A stretch of 64,000 nt of DNA from Piscibacillus sp052246295 (GTDB lineage: Bacteria; Bacillota; Bacilli; Bacillales; Alkalibacillaceae). Position 1 is the stretch's first letter. Every line of letters begins with the position of its first letter. A model generated the notes under the pieces. That model did no database searches. It was not told the origin of the DNA and saw only the letters and a program-made list of their open reading frames with translations. The translations under genes and the position numbers were made by a program. Of the stretch, positions 27,180-35,119 are shown in pieces. The stretch is taken from NCBI GenBank assembly GCA_052246295.1, contig JBQQCO010000006.1; one strand, 5' to 3'.

Positions 27180-27710
27180 TTACTCTTCAATTACAAATTC
27201 AAATGCTGCAGTTAAATTAACTTCTTTACCGATTAGAACGCCACCTGTTTCTAATGCTGCGTTCCAAGTTAAACCATAGTCCTCACGATTAATTTTTCCT
27301 TCAACATCAAATCCAGCAACCATGTTACCGCCCATTGGGTCTTTCGCAACACCATTATGAACAACTGTAAACGTTTCTTCGTTTGTTGTACCTCTAATAG
27401 TAAGATCTCCTGTTACTTCGTATACAGAATCGCTTACTTTTTTAACAGATTTGCTTTCAAATACAATGTTCGGATGATTTTCAACGTCAAAGAAGTCACC
27501 TGATTTTAAGTGTCCGTTACGATCCTCATTATTAGTTTCAATAGATGAAGCATCCACAATAGCTTTTACACTAGCGTTTTCTAAATTATCAACATCACCA
27601 TTAAATTCGATGTCTACGTTTTGGAATTCTCCTTTAGCCTTTGAAACCATCATGTGCTTTACTGTGAAATACACTGCACTGTGTACTTTGTCTAACTGAA
27701 CTGTTGCCAT
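27180..27710 (-). CDS. YceI-family protein
   Basis: A 176-residue lipocalin-like YceI protein without signal peptide, so cytosolic. Typical segments are DKVHSAVYFTVKHMM, SIETNNEDRNGHLKSGDFFD and the closing beta strands. Family members bind isoprenoid or other lipids; a role with quinones or stress is often suggested. The divergent HxlR regulator and the palindrome between the genes suggest stress-responsive control. Confidence 0.9.
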   Translation of the reverse strand: MATVQLDKVHSAVYFTVKHMMVSKAKGEFQNVDIEFNGDVDNLENASVKAIVDASSIETNNEDRNGHLKSGDFFDVENHPNIVFESKSVKKVSDSVYEVTGDLTIRGTTNEETFTVVHNGVAKDPMGGNMVAGFDVEGKINREDYGLTWNAALETGGVLIGKEVNLTAAFEFVIEE

Positions 27711-27733
27711 TATAAAATTCCTCCTCTTAAATA

Positions 27734-27750
27734 ACTTACTTTATGTAAGT
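27734..27750. promoter_or_regulatory. Palindromic operator between yceI and hxlR-type gene
   Basis: A perfect dyad ACTTAC-TTTAT-GTAAGT lies 23 bases upstream of the yceI-type start and in the divergent gap. HxlR/YodB-type regulators bind such short dyads in their own and neighbouring promoters, so it is the likely binding site of the adjacent regulator. Confidence 0.55.
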
Positions 27751-27844
27751 AAGTATATAATTAATAATTGTTTACGTCAAGTAACAATTAACCATTTTAA
27801 AAAATACATTTTTGAGTTATAATAGGTACAAAGAGGTGAATAAA

Positions 27845-28174
27845 ATGGCCGATACAAACATTTGCCCAAAATTCGAAAAAGCATTATCAATCTTAAATAA
27901 ACGTTGGACCGGCTTAATTGTTTTTCAACTATTAAATGGTTCTCAGCGTTTCTGTAATATTGAGTCTGAAATTGGTATTAGTGGTCGTGTTTTATCAGAA
28001 CGATTAAAAGATCTTGAAAAAGAAGAAATCGTTAAGCGTACAGTTTATGATGAAACACCTGTCAGAATCGAGTACTCTTTAACTGAAAAAGGGTTAGCAC
28101 TCGAACCCGTTTTAAACGAAATTCAAAACTGGGCTGACAAATGGGAAGAATCAGATCAAGAAGTTGTAAATTAA
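27845..28174 (+). CDS. HxlR-family winged-helix regulator
   Basis: A 109-residue regulator of the HxlR/YodB type. It starts at ATG 27845, with AGAGGTGA before it. Cys7 in NICPKFEKA is at the position of the redox-sensing cysteine of YodB-like quinone sensors. The winged helix includes ISGRVLSERLKDLEKEEIV and VEYSLTEKG-like IEYSLTEKGLAL. Divergent to yceI with a palindrome between them, it probably represses both genes. Confidence 0.88.
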   Translation: MADTNICPKFEKALSILNKRWTGLIVFQLLNGSQRFCNIESEIGISGRVLSERLKDLEKEEIVKRTVYDETPVRIEYSLTEKGLALEPVLNEIQNWADKWEESDQEVVN

Positions 28175-28204
28175 GAGTCCTCATTAACGGGGCTCTTTTT
28201 TATT
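28173..28204 (+). terminator. Terminator of the HxlR-type gene
   Basis: AAGAGTCC pairs with GGGGCTCTT, then six T. It overlaps the stop codon region and directly precedes the repeat array. Confidence 0.7.
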
Positions 28205-28248
28205 CGGTTTCCCGTTTTTAAAATTTTCAAACATGTTGATTGCCCCCA

Positions 28249-28680
28249 ATCGACATTTATGCTGCCCCTATCGAATAAAGTATGTACTCTATCGACATTC
28301 ACGCAGGCCCTATCGACAAAAGTATGCTCTCTATCAACATTTCAGCCGCCCCAATCAACAAAAGTATGCTCTCTATCGACACTCACGCAGGCCCTATCGA
28401 CAAAAGTATGCTCTCTATCAACATTTCAGCCGCCCCAATCAACAAAAGTATGCTCTCTATCGACACTCACGCCACTCCTATCGACAAAAGTGCGTTCTCT
28501 ATCTACAATTAGACTGTTCCTATCAACAAAAGAACTTTCCCTATCGACATTCACGTCACTCCTATCGACAAAAACATGTCCCCTATCGACATTTCAGCCT
28601 TCTCTATCAACAATCGCACTAGCCTTATCGACAAATGCGCCTCTTATTGACGTTTACACAGTTCTTATTGACAACAAAAA
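28249..28680. repeat. Array 1: 21-bp-period degenerate tandem repeat (TATCGACA core)
   Basis: Twenty-one units, each an ATCGACA/ATCAACA-type core plus about 13 variable bases often ending in C/T-rich sequence. Core starts run 28249, 28270, 28291 and so on to 28627 at exactly 21-bp steps for 19 consecutive units, then 28646 and 28667. Spacers are C-rich in places (CAGGCCC, GCCGCCCC), unlike the AT-rich genome. Spacers alternate between types (ATTCACGCAGG, AAAAGTATGCT, ATTTCAGCCGC). No gene or RNA family I know explains it. It fills the gap between the convergent HxlR and symporter genes. Confidence 0.9.
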
Positions 28681-28712
28681 AAGCCCAGTTCAATAGTTCT
28701 GAACTGGACTTC
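28676..28712 (-). terminator. Terminator of the alanine symporter gene
   Basis: On the minus strand AAGTCCAGTTCA pairs with TGAACTGGGCTT followed by T run, ten bases past the stop at 28722. Confidence 0.85.
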
Positions 28713-28721
28713 TTATGTTTT

Positions 28722-30134
28722 TTATTTATCTCGGTCTTGAGCGCCCCACCACTCAACGTTCTTAAGTCCTGGAACGTTATTTACGTGGAAGGATGGGTCT
28801 TTTCCATCTTTACGCTGATCTGTATAATCCTTGAGAATGGCGAGTGCGATTCTGCTTAGTAACAGAATTGCAACTAAGTTGACTATGGCCATCATCGCCA
28901 TAAATAAGTCAGCCATGTTCCATACGATATCAATAGATGCCATTGAACCAAACATAACCATACCTAATACAACAAATCGATAAATATTTCTCCAAGTATT
29001 ATTATTCTTTAAGAAATCAATATTTGATTCGCCGTAGTAATAGTTACCAATTACTGAACTAAAAGCGAATAAGAAAATAGTTACCGCTAAGAAAATCGTT
29101 GCCCAATCACCAATTTGTGCACTTAAGGCTGTTTGTGTCAATTGAATACCATCTTCTGTGTGGCTTGCGAAATCATTGTAAAGTAAAATGATAAATGCTG
29201 TGAAGCTACACACCACAATGGTATCAAAGAATACAGCTAACGACTGAACAAGACCCTGCTTTGCTGGATGGTTAACACCAGCAGTTGCGGCTGCGTTCGG
29301 TGCACTACCCATACCAGCTTCGTTCGAGAATAGACCACGTCTAATACCTTGCATTAGAGCAGCACCGACACCACCGCCGACAAACTGTTCAAGTCCAAAG
29401 GCATGAGAGAAAATCATTCCAAATATACGTGGAATTTCACTAAAGTTCATAATTACAACAATAAAGGCTACAACAATATAAATGAAAGCCATAATCGGTA
29501 CAATCGTACCCGAAACTACTGCAATACGCTTAATACCACCGAAAATAATGATACCAGCTAGTAAAACTAAAATAATTCCAGTCACATAATGCTCAATGCC
29601 AAATGCTTTCTCAACCGCTTCAGAGATCGTATTAGCCTGAACAGCGTTGAATACTAAACCAAATGTAATGGTAATTAAAACTGAGAATAAGACAGCCATC
29701 CATCGTTGACCGAGCGCTTTTTCTATGTAGTAAGCGGGGCCACCACGGAATCCATCTTTATCAGGCACTTTATATACTTGCGCTAATGTACTTTCAATAA
29801 ACGCTGTCGCCATACCAATTAGGGCGATCATCCACATCCAAAATACTGCACCCGGTCCACCAATCGCAACCGCAAGCGCCACACCTGCTAAGTTACCGGT
29901 ACCAACACGTGATGCAATACTTATACTGAATGCTTGAAAGGCGTTTGTCCCACGCTTACCACTTTGTTCAACTGCTTCCTCACCAATAACCTTAAACATC
30001 TCTGGGAACAAACGAAACTGTGCAAATTTACTAAAGAACGTAAAGTATAGGCCTGCACCAATTAATAAATAAATTAAAATATAATCCCAAAAAAACGTAT
30101 TCCCGTAATCAATGACGGTACTCAAAAAGTCCAT
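28722..30134 (-). CDS. alsT: AlsT-type sodium:alanine/glycine symporter (AGCS family)
   Basis: A 470-residue membrane protein of the alanine/glycine:cation symporter family with about eleven helices. Signature segments are the GPGAVFWMWMIALIGMATAFIE-type region near residue 95, GGPAYYIEKALG, and SNEAGMGSAPNAAATA near residue 275. It takes up amino acids with sodium. GGGAG precedes the ATG. Monocistronic with the array-adjacent terminator. Confidence 0.92.
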   Translation of the reverse strand: MDFLSTVIDYGNTFFWDYILIYLLIGAGLYFTFFSKFAQFRLFPEMFKVIGEEAVEQSGKRGTNAFQAFSISIASRVGTGNLAGVALAVAIGGPGAVFWMWMIALIGMATAFIESTLAQVYKVPDKDGFRGGPAYYIEKALGQRWMAVLFSVLITITFGLVFNAVQANTISEAVEKAFGIEHYVTGIILVLLAGIIIFGGIKRIAVVSGTIVPIMAFIYIVVAFIVVIMNFSEIPRIFGMIFSHAFGLEQFVGGGVGAALMQGIRRGLFSNEAGMGSAPNAAATAGVNHPAKQGLVQSLAVFFDTIVVCSFTAFIILLYNDFASHTEDGIQLTQTALSAQIGDWATIFLAVTIFLFAFSSVIGNYYYGESNIDFLKNNNTWRNIYRFVVLGMVMFGSMASIDIVWNMADLFMAMMAIVNLVAILLLSRIALAILKDYTDQRKDGKDPSFHVNNVPGLKNVEWWGAQDRDK

Positions 30135-30226
30135 AATACTTCATCTCCCTTCAACTCTAATATTCTTTACCCAAATTTTATCAAGAAATAGCCATAAAAA
30201 TTAATATTTTTAATAAATAATGACTA

Positions 30227-30487
30227 TTAGACTATTTTAGAAGTCTTAAAACTTACAACTAAATCCTCTTTTTCATTTTTTGAGAACTGTTTAATTTTTG
30301 CCTCACGACTCATGGCCTCTGACTTTGTCTCAAAGATTTCATAATAAACCATTTCAACCGGGAGTCTAGCTCTAGTGTATTTAGAAGCCTTCCCTGCCAA
30401 ATGTTTAGAAAGTCTTTTTTCTAAATCATTCGTATAGCCTGTATATAATGACTGGTCACTACACCTTAACATATATGTATAATGCAC
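30227..30487 (-). CDS. GIY-YIG nuclease-domain small protein (UPF0213, YazA-like)
   Basis: An 86-residue single-domain GIY-YIG protein with YTYMLRCSDQSLYTGYTND (GIY and YIG strands) and the conserved Arg and Glu of the active region (KRLSKH, SREAKIKQFSK). It starts at GTG immediately after the stop codon of the upstream ykqA-like gene, with AGGTGGGG as ribosome site, so both are co-translated. Family role in DNA maintenance is presumed, not established. Confidence 0.88.
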   Translation of the reverse strand: MHYTYMLRCSDQSLYTGYTNDLEKRLSKHLAGKASKYTRARLPVEMVYYEIFETKSEAMSREAKIKQFSKNEKEDLVVSFKTSKIV

Positions 30488-31333
30488 TTAATTCCCCACC
30501 TTTAATCTATTTACACGCAACTCGATATTTTTTAAATACGTTTCGGACAAATGTGGCTTCCCTCCACGCAATATCTCATTTAAATAATGATCAGGTGGTG
30601 CGACTTCATCAAGTTTATCAATCACAATAAACGTCAACATAGGTAAAACACGATTGTTATACTCCACATCGACAACTGCTGGACGGTACTTTCCTAAATA
30701 AACACCTTCACGCTCATACAAATACTCTAAAGCCTTTTCTGTAATATCATAGACAATTCCTTGAACATGTTGACCAGGTGTTTCAACAATGTCCGCTCTG
30801 CCTCCATCGTCTGCTCGCACTGTAAATTGAAGCTCATAATCGTGCAAAGAACCAAGCCCTAATGTCTTAAACTCAGCTATTTTGCCTGCAAGCTCAATCC
30901 TCTCATAATCCATACAAGAGCCATAAGCAAAATATAAAGGTGTCCCTTGATCCAATAACTTTTTCAAACGCCAGTCGCCAAATGGAACAACAGGCGAGTC
31001 AGAAACCTCTTTTGGATAAAAATATACTAATGCCTTAAATTCACCAAGATCACTAGAAATAACCTGTTCACAACGTTCATAGTGGTTCTTTTTACCCTGT
31101 CCAGTAAATCCCTCCAGCTTATCCAGCGTTTTCAATAGTTCGTCATTCACTTCATAAATTTCACCGTATACTCTATCGTTAGACCCAAGCAATAATGCTG
31201 GATAATCTTGAACCGTATCAATCAACTTACCTTTCAGCCAAGCTTGTCTAGTGACTAACTTGGCTGAATCTATTAAATAATGATTTCGTTCACCTTGTCG
31301 CAATGTTCCGTATACAAATACTAACTGCCCCAT
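30488..31333 (-). CDS. ykqA: Double gamma-glutamylcyclotransferase-like protein, YkqA type
   Basis: A 281-residue protein with two GGCT/AIG2-like domains: an N-terminal one with VFVYGTLRQGERN and a second one with LYFAYGSCMDYERI near residue 133. The duplication matches YkqA of Bacillus in length and layout. GGCT enzymes cyclise gamma-glutamyl groups to 5-oxoproline; activity of YkqA is not established to my knowledge. It forms an operon with the GIY-YIG gene. Confidence 0.85.
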   Translation of the reverse strand: MGQLVFVYGTLRQGERNHYLIDSAKLVTRQAWLKGKLIDTVQDYPALLLGSNDRVYGEIYEVNDELLKTLDKLEGFTGQGKKNHYERCEQVISSDLGEFKALVYFYPKEVSDSPVVPFGDWRLKKLLDQGTPLYFAYGSCMDYERIELAGKIAEFKTLGLGSLHDYELQFTVRADDGGRADIVETPGQHVQGIVYDITEKALEYLYEREGVYLGKYRPAVVDVEYNNRVLPMLTFIVIDKLDEVAPPDHYLNEILRGGKPHLSETYLKNIELRVNRLKVGN

Positions 31334-31348
31334 CTTTTCACCTTCTTA

Positions 31349-32035
31349 TTAAATCGTCCAGAATAAATAAAAACCAATTAACACGATCGCAATATCGGCA
31401 CAAATATGCAGAATCCATGAGTTTAAGAAGTTATTTGATTTCGTATTTAACCAATTAAAAATCAACCCAACTACAAATAATCCAGCCAGCGCTAACAACA
31501 TTAATTCCCAACTAAACCATGTGGCGAAGATCGCAACATGGTACACCGCAAATAACGCGGAGGAATACAAATATCCTAACACTGGAAAATCCGATTGATA
31601 TAGTTTTAAAAATATAAACCCTCTGAAATAAAACTCTTCTAAAAGAGAATTTACAAATGTAATATATACCGCAATCCAAATATATTCTTTGAATGAGATG
31701 TCGAGTCTATTTTTTAAGTCCAGTATTATAGCCTCACCATCAATGTACTCTTCAAGTAGAATAAAAGCCAATATTAAAATCACCATCGATAATAAGCCTA
31801 AACCAAACCCTAGCTTTAGCCTTCGACGGTCAATTTGATCAAAACGTAAGAAATTAATTATTGAATCTTTTAGAATGAATTTTATGTATAACAAAGGAAG
31901 AATTAAAAATACAAGTACTTTACTCAAAGTTTTAATAGCATAATGAACCCCAATAACTTGTTCTATTATGTATAAAAAAATACAACTCAATGATGTCAGA
32001 ATAACTATATGAACAACCATACGATTCAATTTCAT
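31349..32035 (-). CDS. CPBP-family intramembrane metalloprotease
   Basis: A 228-residue membrane protein with about seven helices of the CAAX-prenyl-protease/bacteriocin-processing (CPBP, ABI) family. The first motif is EEFYFRGF, the second includes the histidine of FAVYHVAIF, and a third lies near NSWILHICAD. I prefer ATG 32035 behind GGTGA; another ATG lies four codons upstream. Substrate unknown. It follows the cyd operon terminator. Confidence 0.87.
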   Translation of the reverse strand: MKLNRMVVHIVILTSLSCIFLYIIEQVIGVHYAIKTLSKVLVFLILPLLYIKFILKDSIINFLRFDQIDRRRLKLGFGLGLLSMVILILAFILLEEYIDGEAIILDLKNRLDISFKEYIWIAVYITFVNSLLEEFYFRGFIFLKLYQSDFPVLGYLYSSALFAVYHVAIFATWFSWELMLLALAGLFVVGLIFNWLNTKSNNFLNSWILHICADIAIVLIGFYLFWTI

Positions 32036-32116
32036 TCGCATCACCATTTTTTTATTTATTATAACAGAGATGTTATTTTCTTAAGTAAAAATTTTAAGGA
32101 ATTCAACCCTAATAAA

Positions 32117-32148
32117 AAACGTGGATTCGAAATCCGAATCCACGTTTT
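32117..32148 (-). terminator. Terminator of the cyd operon
   Basis: Perfect hairpin aacgtggattcg / cgaatccacgtt with A and T flanks, immediately past the cydS stop. Confidence 0.85.
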
Positions 32149-32150
32149 CT

Positions 32151-32252
32151 TTATTTCACTGCATCGTCTTTTAAGCCTGACCAGAAAGCTAAAACAATTG
32201 AGATAATCACCACAATAAATGGTGCGTATGTGATTAAGAAATGATCCATCAT
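32151..32252 (-). CDS. cydS: CydS-like small subunit of cytochrome bd oxidase
   Basis: A 33-residue one-helix protein, FLITYAPFIVVIISIVLAFW then GLKDDAVK, very close to the CydS small subunit seen in the Geobacillus bd oxidase structure (FLIMYAPMVVVALSVVAAFW type). The ATG overlaps the cydB stop codon (TAATG), and GGAGG lies five bases upstream within cydB, so it is translationally coupled. A second ATG directly follows and either may be used. Too short for most gene callers. Confidence 0.85.
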   Translation of the reverse strand: MMDHFLITYAPFIVVIISIVLAFWSGLKDDAVK

Positions 32253-33277
32253 TAATACCTCCTTTGGTCTTCACCTTTGACGTAAGTTCGGTTAAACAGG
32301 AATAATCTTGCGAGTAATAAGATAGATGGAACTAACAGTGCAAAGCCTGCGATAAATGCGATAATTAACGCCTGTGCCATCGCATCGTTAGTAAATCCGT
32401 CATAGATCGTTAAATACGGATATAACAAGTAAGGGTAATGTGAAACGCCATATCCGAAAAATGCAAGACCGAATTGAATAATTAAACTCCAAAACGCCAA
32501 GCTATAAAATTTACGTTTCCACAATAGAAATACTGTTACCGCAAAAAATACTCCAGATAAGCCAAACACCCACCAAATATCCATGATGTTTGCGTAATGG
32601 GCTTCATTGTGCTGTCTTAACTGCCAAATGATCAATCCAGCAGATAAAATAGTCGGCCAACTCCAAGCGAGTGCGTACTTCCTTAATATTTCTCTTGCTG
32701 CGAAATCTTCAGCGACATCTGCATAGGCCGTTAAGAACGTCGCTGAAATATATAGCACACTCACGACACTTAAGATAACAATGCTCCACGTCAGTGGACT
32801 AAAAAACAATTCGCTATAAAGGAGAACCGGATTCCCATCTACTATCTCTACGAAACCACCTTCTGAGATGGTTAGAACAATGGAAAGTGATGCAGGAATC
32901 AAAAGACCGGCTAAGCCATACAAAAATATATAAACTTTACTATCCTTTGCTCCGTAGGTCTGGAAAGCATAATAAGACCCACGAATTGCAAGAAGTATGA
33001 TAGAAATACTTATTGGCACTAATAGTACCGTTCCATAGTAATAAGCAGTACTTGGGAAGAATCCCACAATGCCCACAAAGAAAAAGACTAAAAAGACATT
33101 TGTGACTTCCCAAACAGGCGATAAATAACGCTGTATAATATGGTGTAACACATGCTTAGTATTCGCCAGTTCGCTATACGCGCTGAAAAACCCGGCCCCG
33201 AAATCGATGGAGGCAATGATGATATAGCCAAATAAAAATAGCCAAAGTACGGATACTCCGATAATCGCTAAATCCAT
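32252..33277 (-). CDS. cydB: Cytochrome bd quinol oxidase subunit II
   Basis: A 341-residue, about nine-helix CydB. The N-terminus with GYIIIASIDFGAGFFS and the following segments fit the family. With CydA it forms the terminal oxidase that reduces oxygen with quinol without pumping protons. Its ATG overlaps the cydA stop codon by one base. Confidence 0.9.
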   Translation of the reverse strand: MDLAIIGVSVLWLFLFGYIIIASIDFGAGFFSAYSELANTKHVLHHIIQRYLSPVWEVTNVFLVFFFVGIVGFFPSTAYYYGTVLLVPISISIILLAIRGSYYAFQTYGAKDSKVYIFLYGLAGLLIPASLSIVLTISEGGFVEIVDGNPVLLYSELFFSPLTWSIVILSVVSVLYISATFLTAYADVAEDFAAREILRKYALAWSWPTILSAGLIIWQLRQHNEAHYANIMDIWWVFGLSGVFFAVTVFLLWKRKFYSLAFWSLIIQFGLAFFGYGVSHYPYLLYPYLTIYDGFTNDAMAQALIIAFIAGFALLVPSILLLARLFLFNRTYVKGEDQRRY

Positions 33278-34620
33278 TACCCCTCACCTCTTTCATAAGC
33301 ATGATCCTCTAATTCCCTTTCTACTGGGTTCTTCTTAAACATGCGAAGTAACACGATGATACTTGCTGTACCTAAGACTAAATACAAGCCCGCAAATAGC
33401 CACAGCATCGTATCAACATAAGCCGCTGACGTGGCTCCATCTGGCGTTCTCATATAGCCTCTTAAAATCCAAGGCTGTCTACCAAACTCAGCATAGAACC
33501 AGCCCATTTCGATGGCTATTAATGATAGTGGTCCAGATAAGACGAGTATAAAATTAAAGACTTTGTTTTTAATTACTTTCCATTTCCGTCTCACTGCAAT
33601 CCAATAAAAAGCCGAAATAAACGTCAGCCACATTCCGATGGTGACCATTAAATCAAAGAAATAATGGACAATGTAAGGTGGATGGTCCTCTTCTGGAAAC
33701 TCATTTAAACCTATCACCTCAGCTGTTGGGTCACTATGTGCTAAAATACTGAGGGCATAAGGAATTTTAAGAGCTCCTCTCACTTCACCATCTTCACCTA
33801 GCCAACCAAACATCATAAGTGGGGCACCCTCTTCAGTCTCAAAATGCCACTCAGCTGCAGCTAATTTTTCTGGCTGATATTCAGCTAAGAACTTACCAGA
33901 GAAGTCCCCAACTATAACAGTCGCAATCGAAAAGATTAAACCAATCTTCATAGTTAAATACAAGGCTTTTTTATGATAAATATGGTCTCGACCTTTAAAT
34001 AAATGAAAAGCAGCAATGGATGCTAACACAAAAGCTGACGTCATATAAGCCGTTGTTAAAACGTGCGCCACTTTAGTCGGTGTTGCTGGGTTAAACATCG
34101 CTGCAATAGGATCAACATTGACTAGAGCACCATTAACGATATCAAAACCTTGAGGCGTGTTCATAAACGCATTCACCATTGTGATAAAAAATGCTGAGAA
34201 CGAAGCCCCAATGGCAACTGGTATTAACAAGAGCATATGCTTCTTCTGATTCTCAAATCGATCCCAAGTATATAAATAAATACCTAAGAAAATCGCTTCA
34301 AAGAAAAATGCAAATGTCTCCAGGAATAGCGGTAAACTTATCACGTGTCCAGCTAACTCCATAAAGTTAGGCCATAAGAGTGACAATTGAAGCCCTATCG
34401 CTGTACCTGTTACAACACCTACAGCGACCGTAATGATAAAACCTCTTGTCCAACGGCGAGCTAATAAGATGTAATGTTCATCATTCTTTTTAATCCCTAT
34501 CCACTGGGCAATCGCAATCATTAACGGAACCCCTACACCAATTGTGGCGTACAGGATATGGAACGCTAGCGTTAACCCCGTTAAAGTACGACTGAAAAAG
34601 ACCGGATCGTACTCCATCAT
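33277..34620 (-). CDS. cydA: Cytochrome bd quinol oxidase subunit I, Geobacillus type
   Basis: A 447-residue CydA with short Q-loop. The opening (TLTGLTLAFHILYATIGVGV) carries a heme-ligand histidine, and GRQPWILRGYMRT near residue 370 is the conserved GRQPW motif. It resembles the Geobacillus thermodenitrificans CbdA much more than E. coli CydA or B. subtilis CydA, whose first helix begins differently. Hemes b558, b595 and d would be bound here. A Rex-type operator lies upstream. Confidence 0.92.
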   Translation of the reverse strand: MMEYDPVFFSRTLTGLTLAFHILYATIGVGVPLMIAIAQWIGIKKNDEHYILLARRWTRGFIITVAVGVVTGTAIGLQLSLLWPNFMELAGHVISLPLFLETFAFFFEAIFLGIYLYTWDRFENQKKHMLLLIPVAIGASFSAFFITMVNAFMNTPQGFDIVNGALVNVDPIAAMFNPATPTKVAHVLTTAYMTSAFVLASIAAFHLFKGRDHIYHKKALYLTMKIGLIFSIATVIVGDFSGKFLAEYQPEKLAAAEWHFETEEGAPLMMFGWLGEDGEVRGALKIPYALSILAHSDPTAEVIGLNEFPEEDHPPYIVHYFFDLMVTIGMWLTFISAFYWIAVRRKWKVIKNKVFNFILVLSGPLSLIAIEMGWFYAEFGRQPWILRGYMRTPDGATSAAYVDTMLWLFAGLYLVLGTASIIVLLRMFKKNPVERELEDHAYERGEG

Positions 34621-34668
34621 CAGAACAACCCCCTAATTTAAAAAACTTGTCCTATACATTTAGTTCTA

Positions 34669-34758
34669 TTAAAAAAGTCGACCTAATATCGAGATCAACA
34701 TAATAATTGCAATCGTAAAACTGAGGATAATCAACCATTTTTCATGCTTCTTATACAT
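34669..34758 (-). CDS. 29-residue single-helix micropeptide upstream of cydA
   Basis: An ORF with GGGGAG six bases before ATG 34758 encodes MYKKHEKWLIILSFTIAI and the rest of one helix ending in GRLF. It is 48 bases before cydA on the same strand and behind the Rex site, so it should be co-transcribed. It could be an extra small subunit, an assembly aid or a leader peptide. An overlapping ATG two codons earlier sits on top of the ribosome site and is unlikely. Confidence 0.6.
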   Translation of the reverse strand: MYKKHEKWLIILSFTIAIIMLISILGRLF

Positions 34759-34848
34759 GTGCATCTCCCCTTCACTCTTATGATACCCCATACAGACTAT
34801 TTACTAATCTGAAATCAGTTAAAGGTTTGTTACGAACCATTGATAATT

Positions 34849-34866
34849 TTGTGAACTAATTCACAA
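34849..34866. promoter_or_regulatory. Rex operator upstream of cyd operon
   Basis: TTGTGAA-CTAA-TTCACAA, an exact match to the known Rex consensus TTGTGAA-W4-TTCACAA apart from the C in the spacer. Rex represses cyd and fermentation genes at low NADH/NAD ratio. The site lies 91 bases before the micropeptide start. The rest of 34765-35119 holds the divergent promoter regions. Confidence 0.8.
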
Positions 34867-35119
34867 ACCCACACCGTCCCACTAAATAATAAGCTTTAAT
34901 ACCAACAACTAGTACAATTGTTAACCATTATCTTATCAAAATTGCTAAAATTCTCAACTTTACAATTATTAGTAATTGCTTTAAGCTAATAGGTATATTT
35001 GGTTATTTTTGCGACTAATTTCGTATATACATTACACGATTCACCATTGTTCACTCTCTATCAATCTGTTTTTATTACAAATATTAAATTTTATACTCTA
35101 CATAATAAGGAGTCTAGTC

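Noticed and set aside
28249..28680. CRISPR array
   Set aside because: The conserved core is only about 7-9 bp and the spacers about 13 bp, with spacers themselves recurring; no cas genes are present.
28233..28696. Three overlapping plus-strand ORFs (76-145 codons) in the 21-bp array
   Set aside because: They are open in all three frames because the repeat period is a multiple of three and contains few stop codons. None has a credible ribosome site, and the translations are simple seven-residue repeats.
32059..32274. 71-codon minus-strand ORF over the cyd terminator
   Set aside because: It overlaps the real CydS frame and the terminator; codon content is that of a shadow frame.
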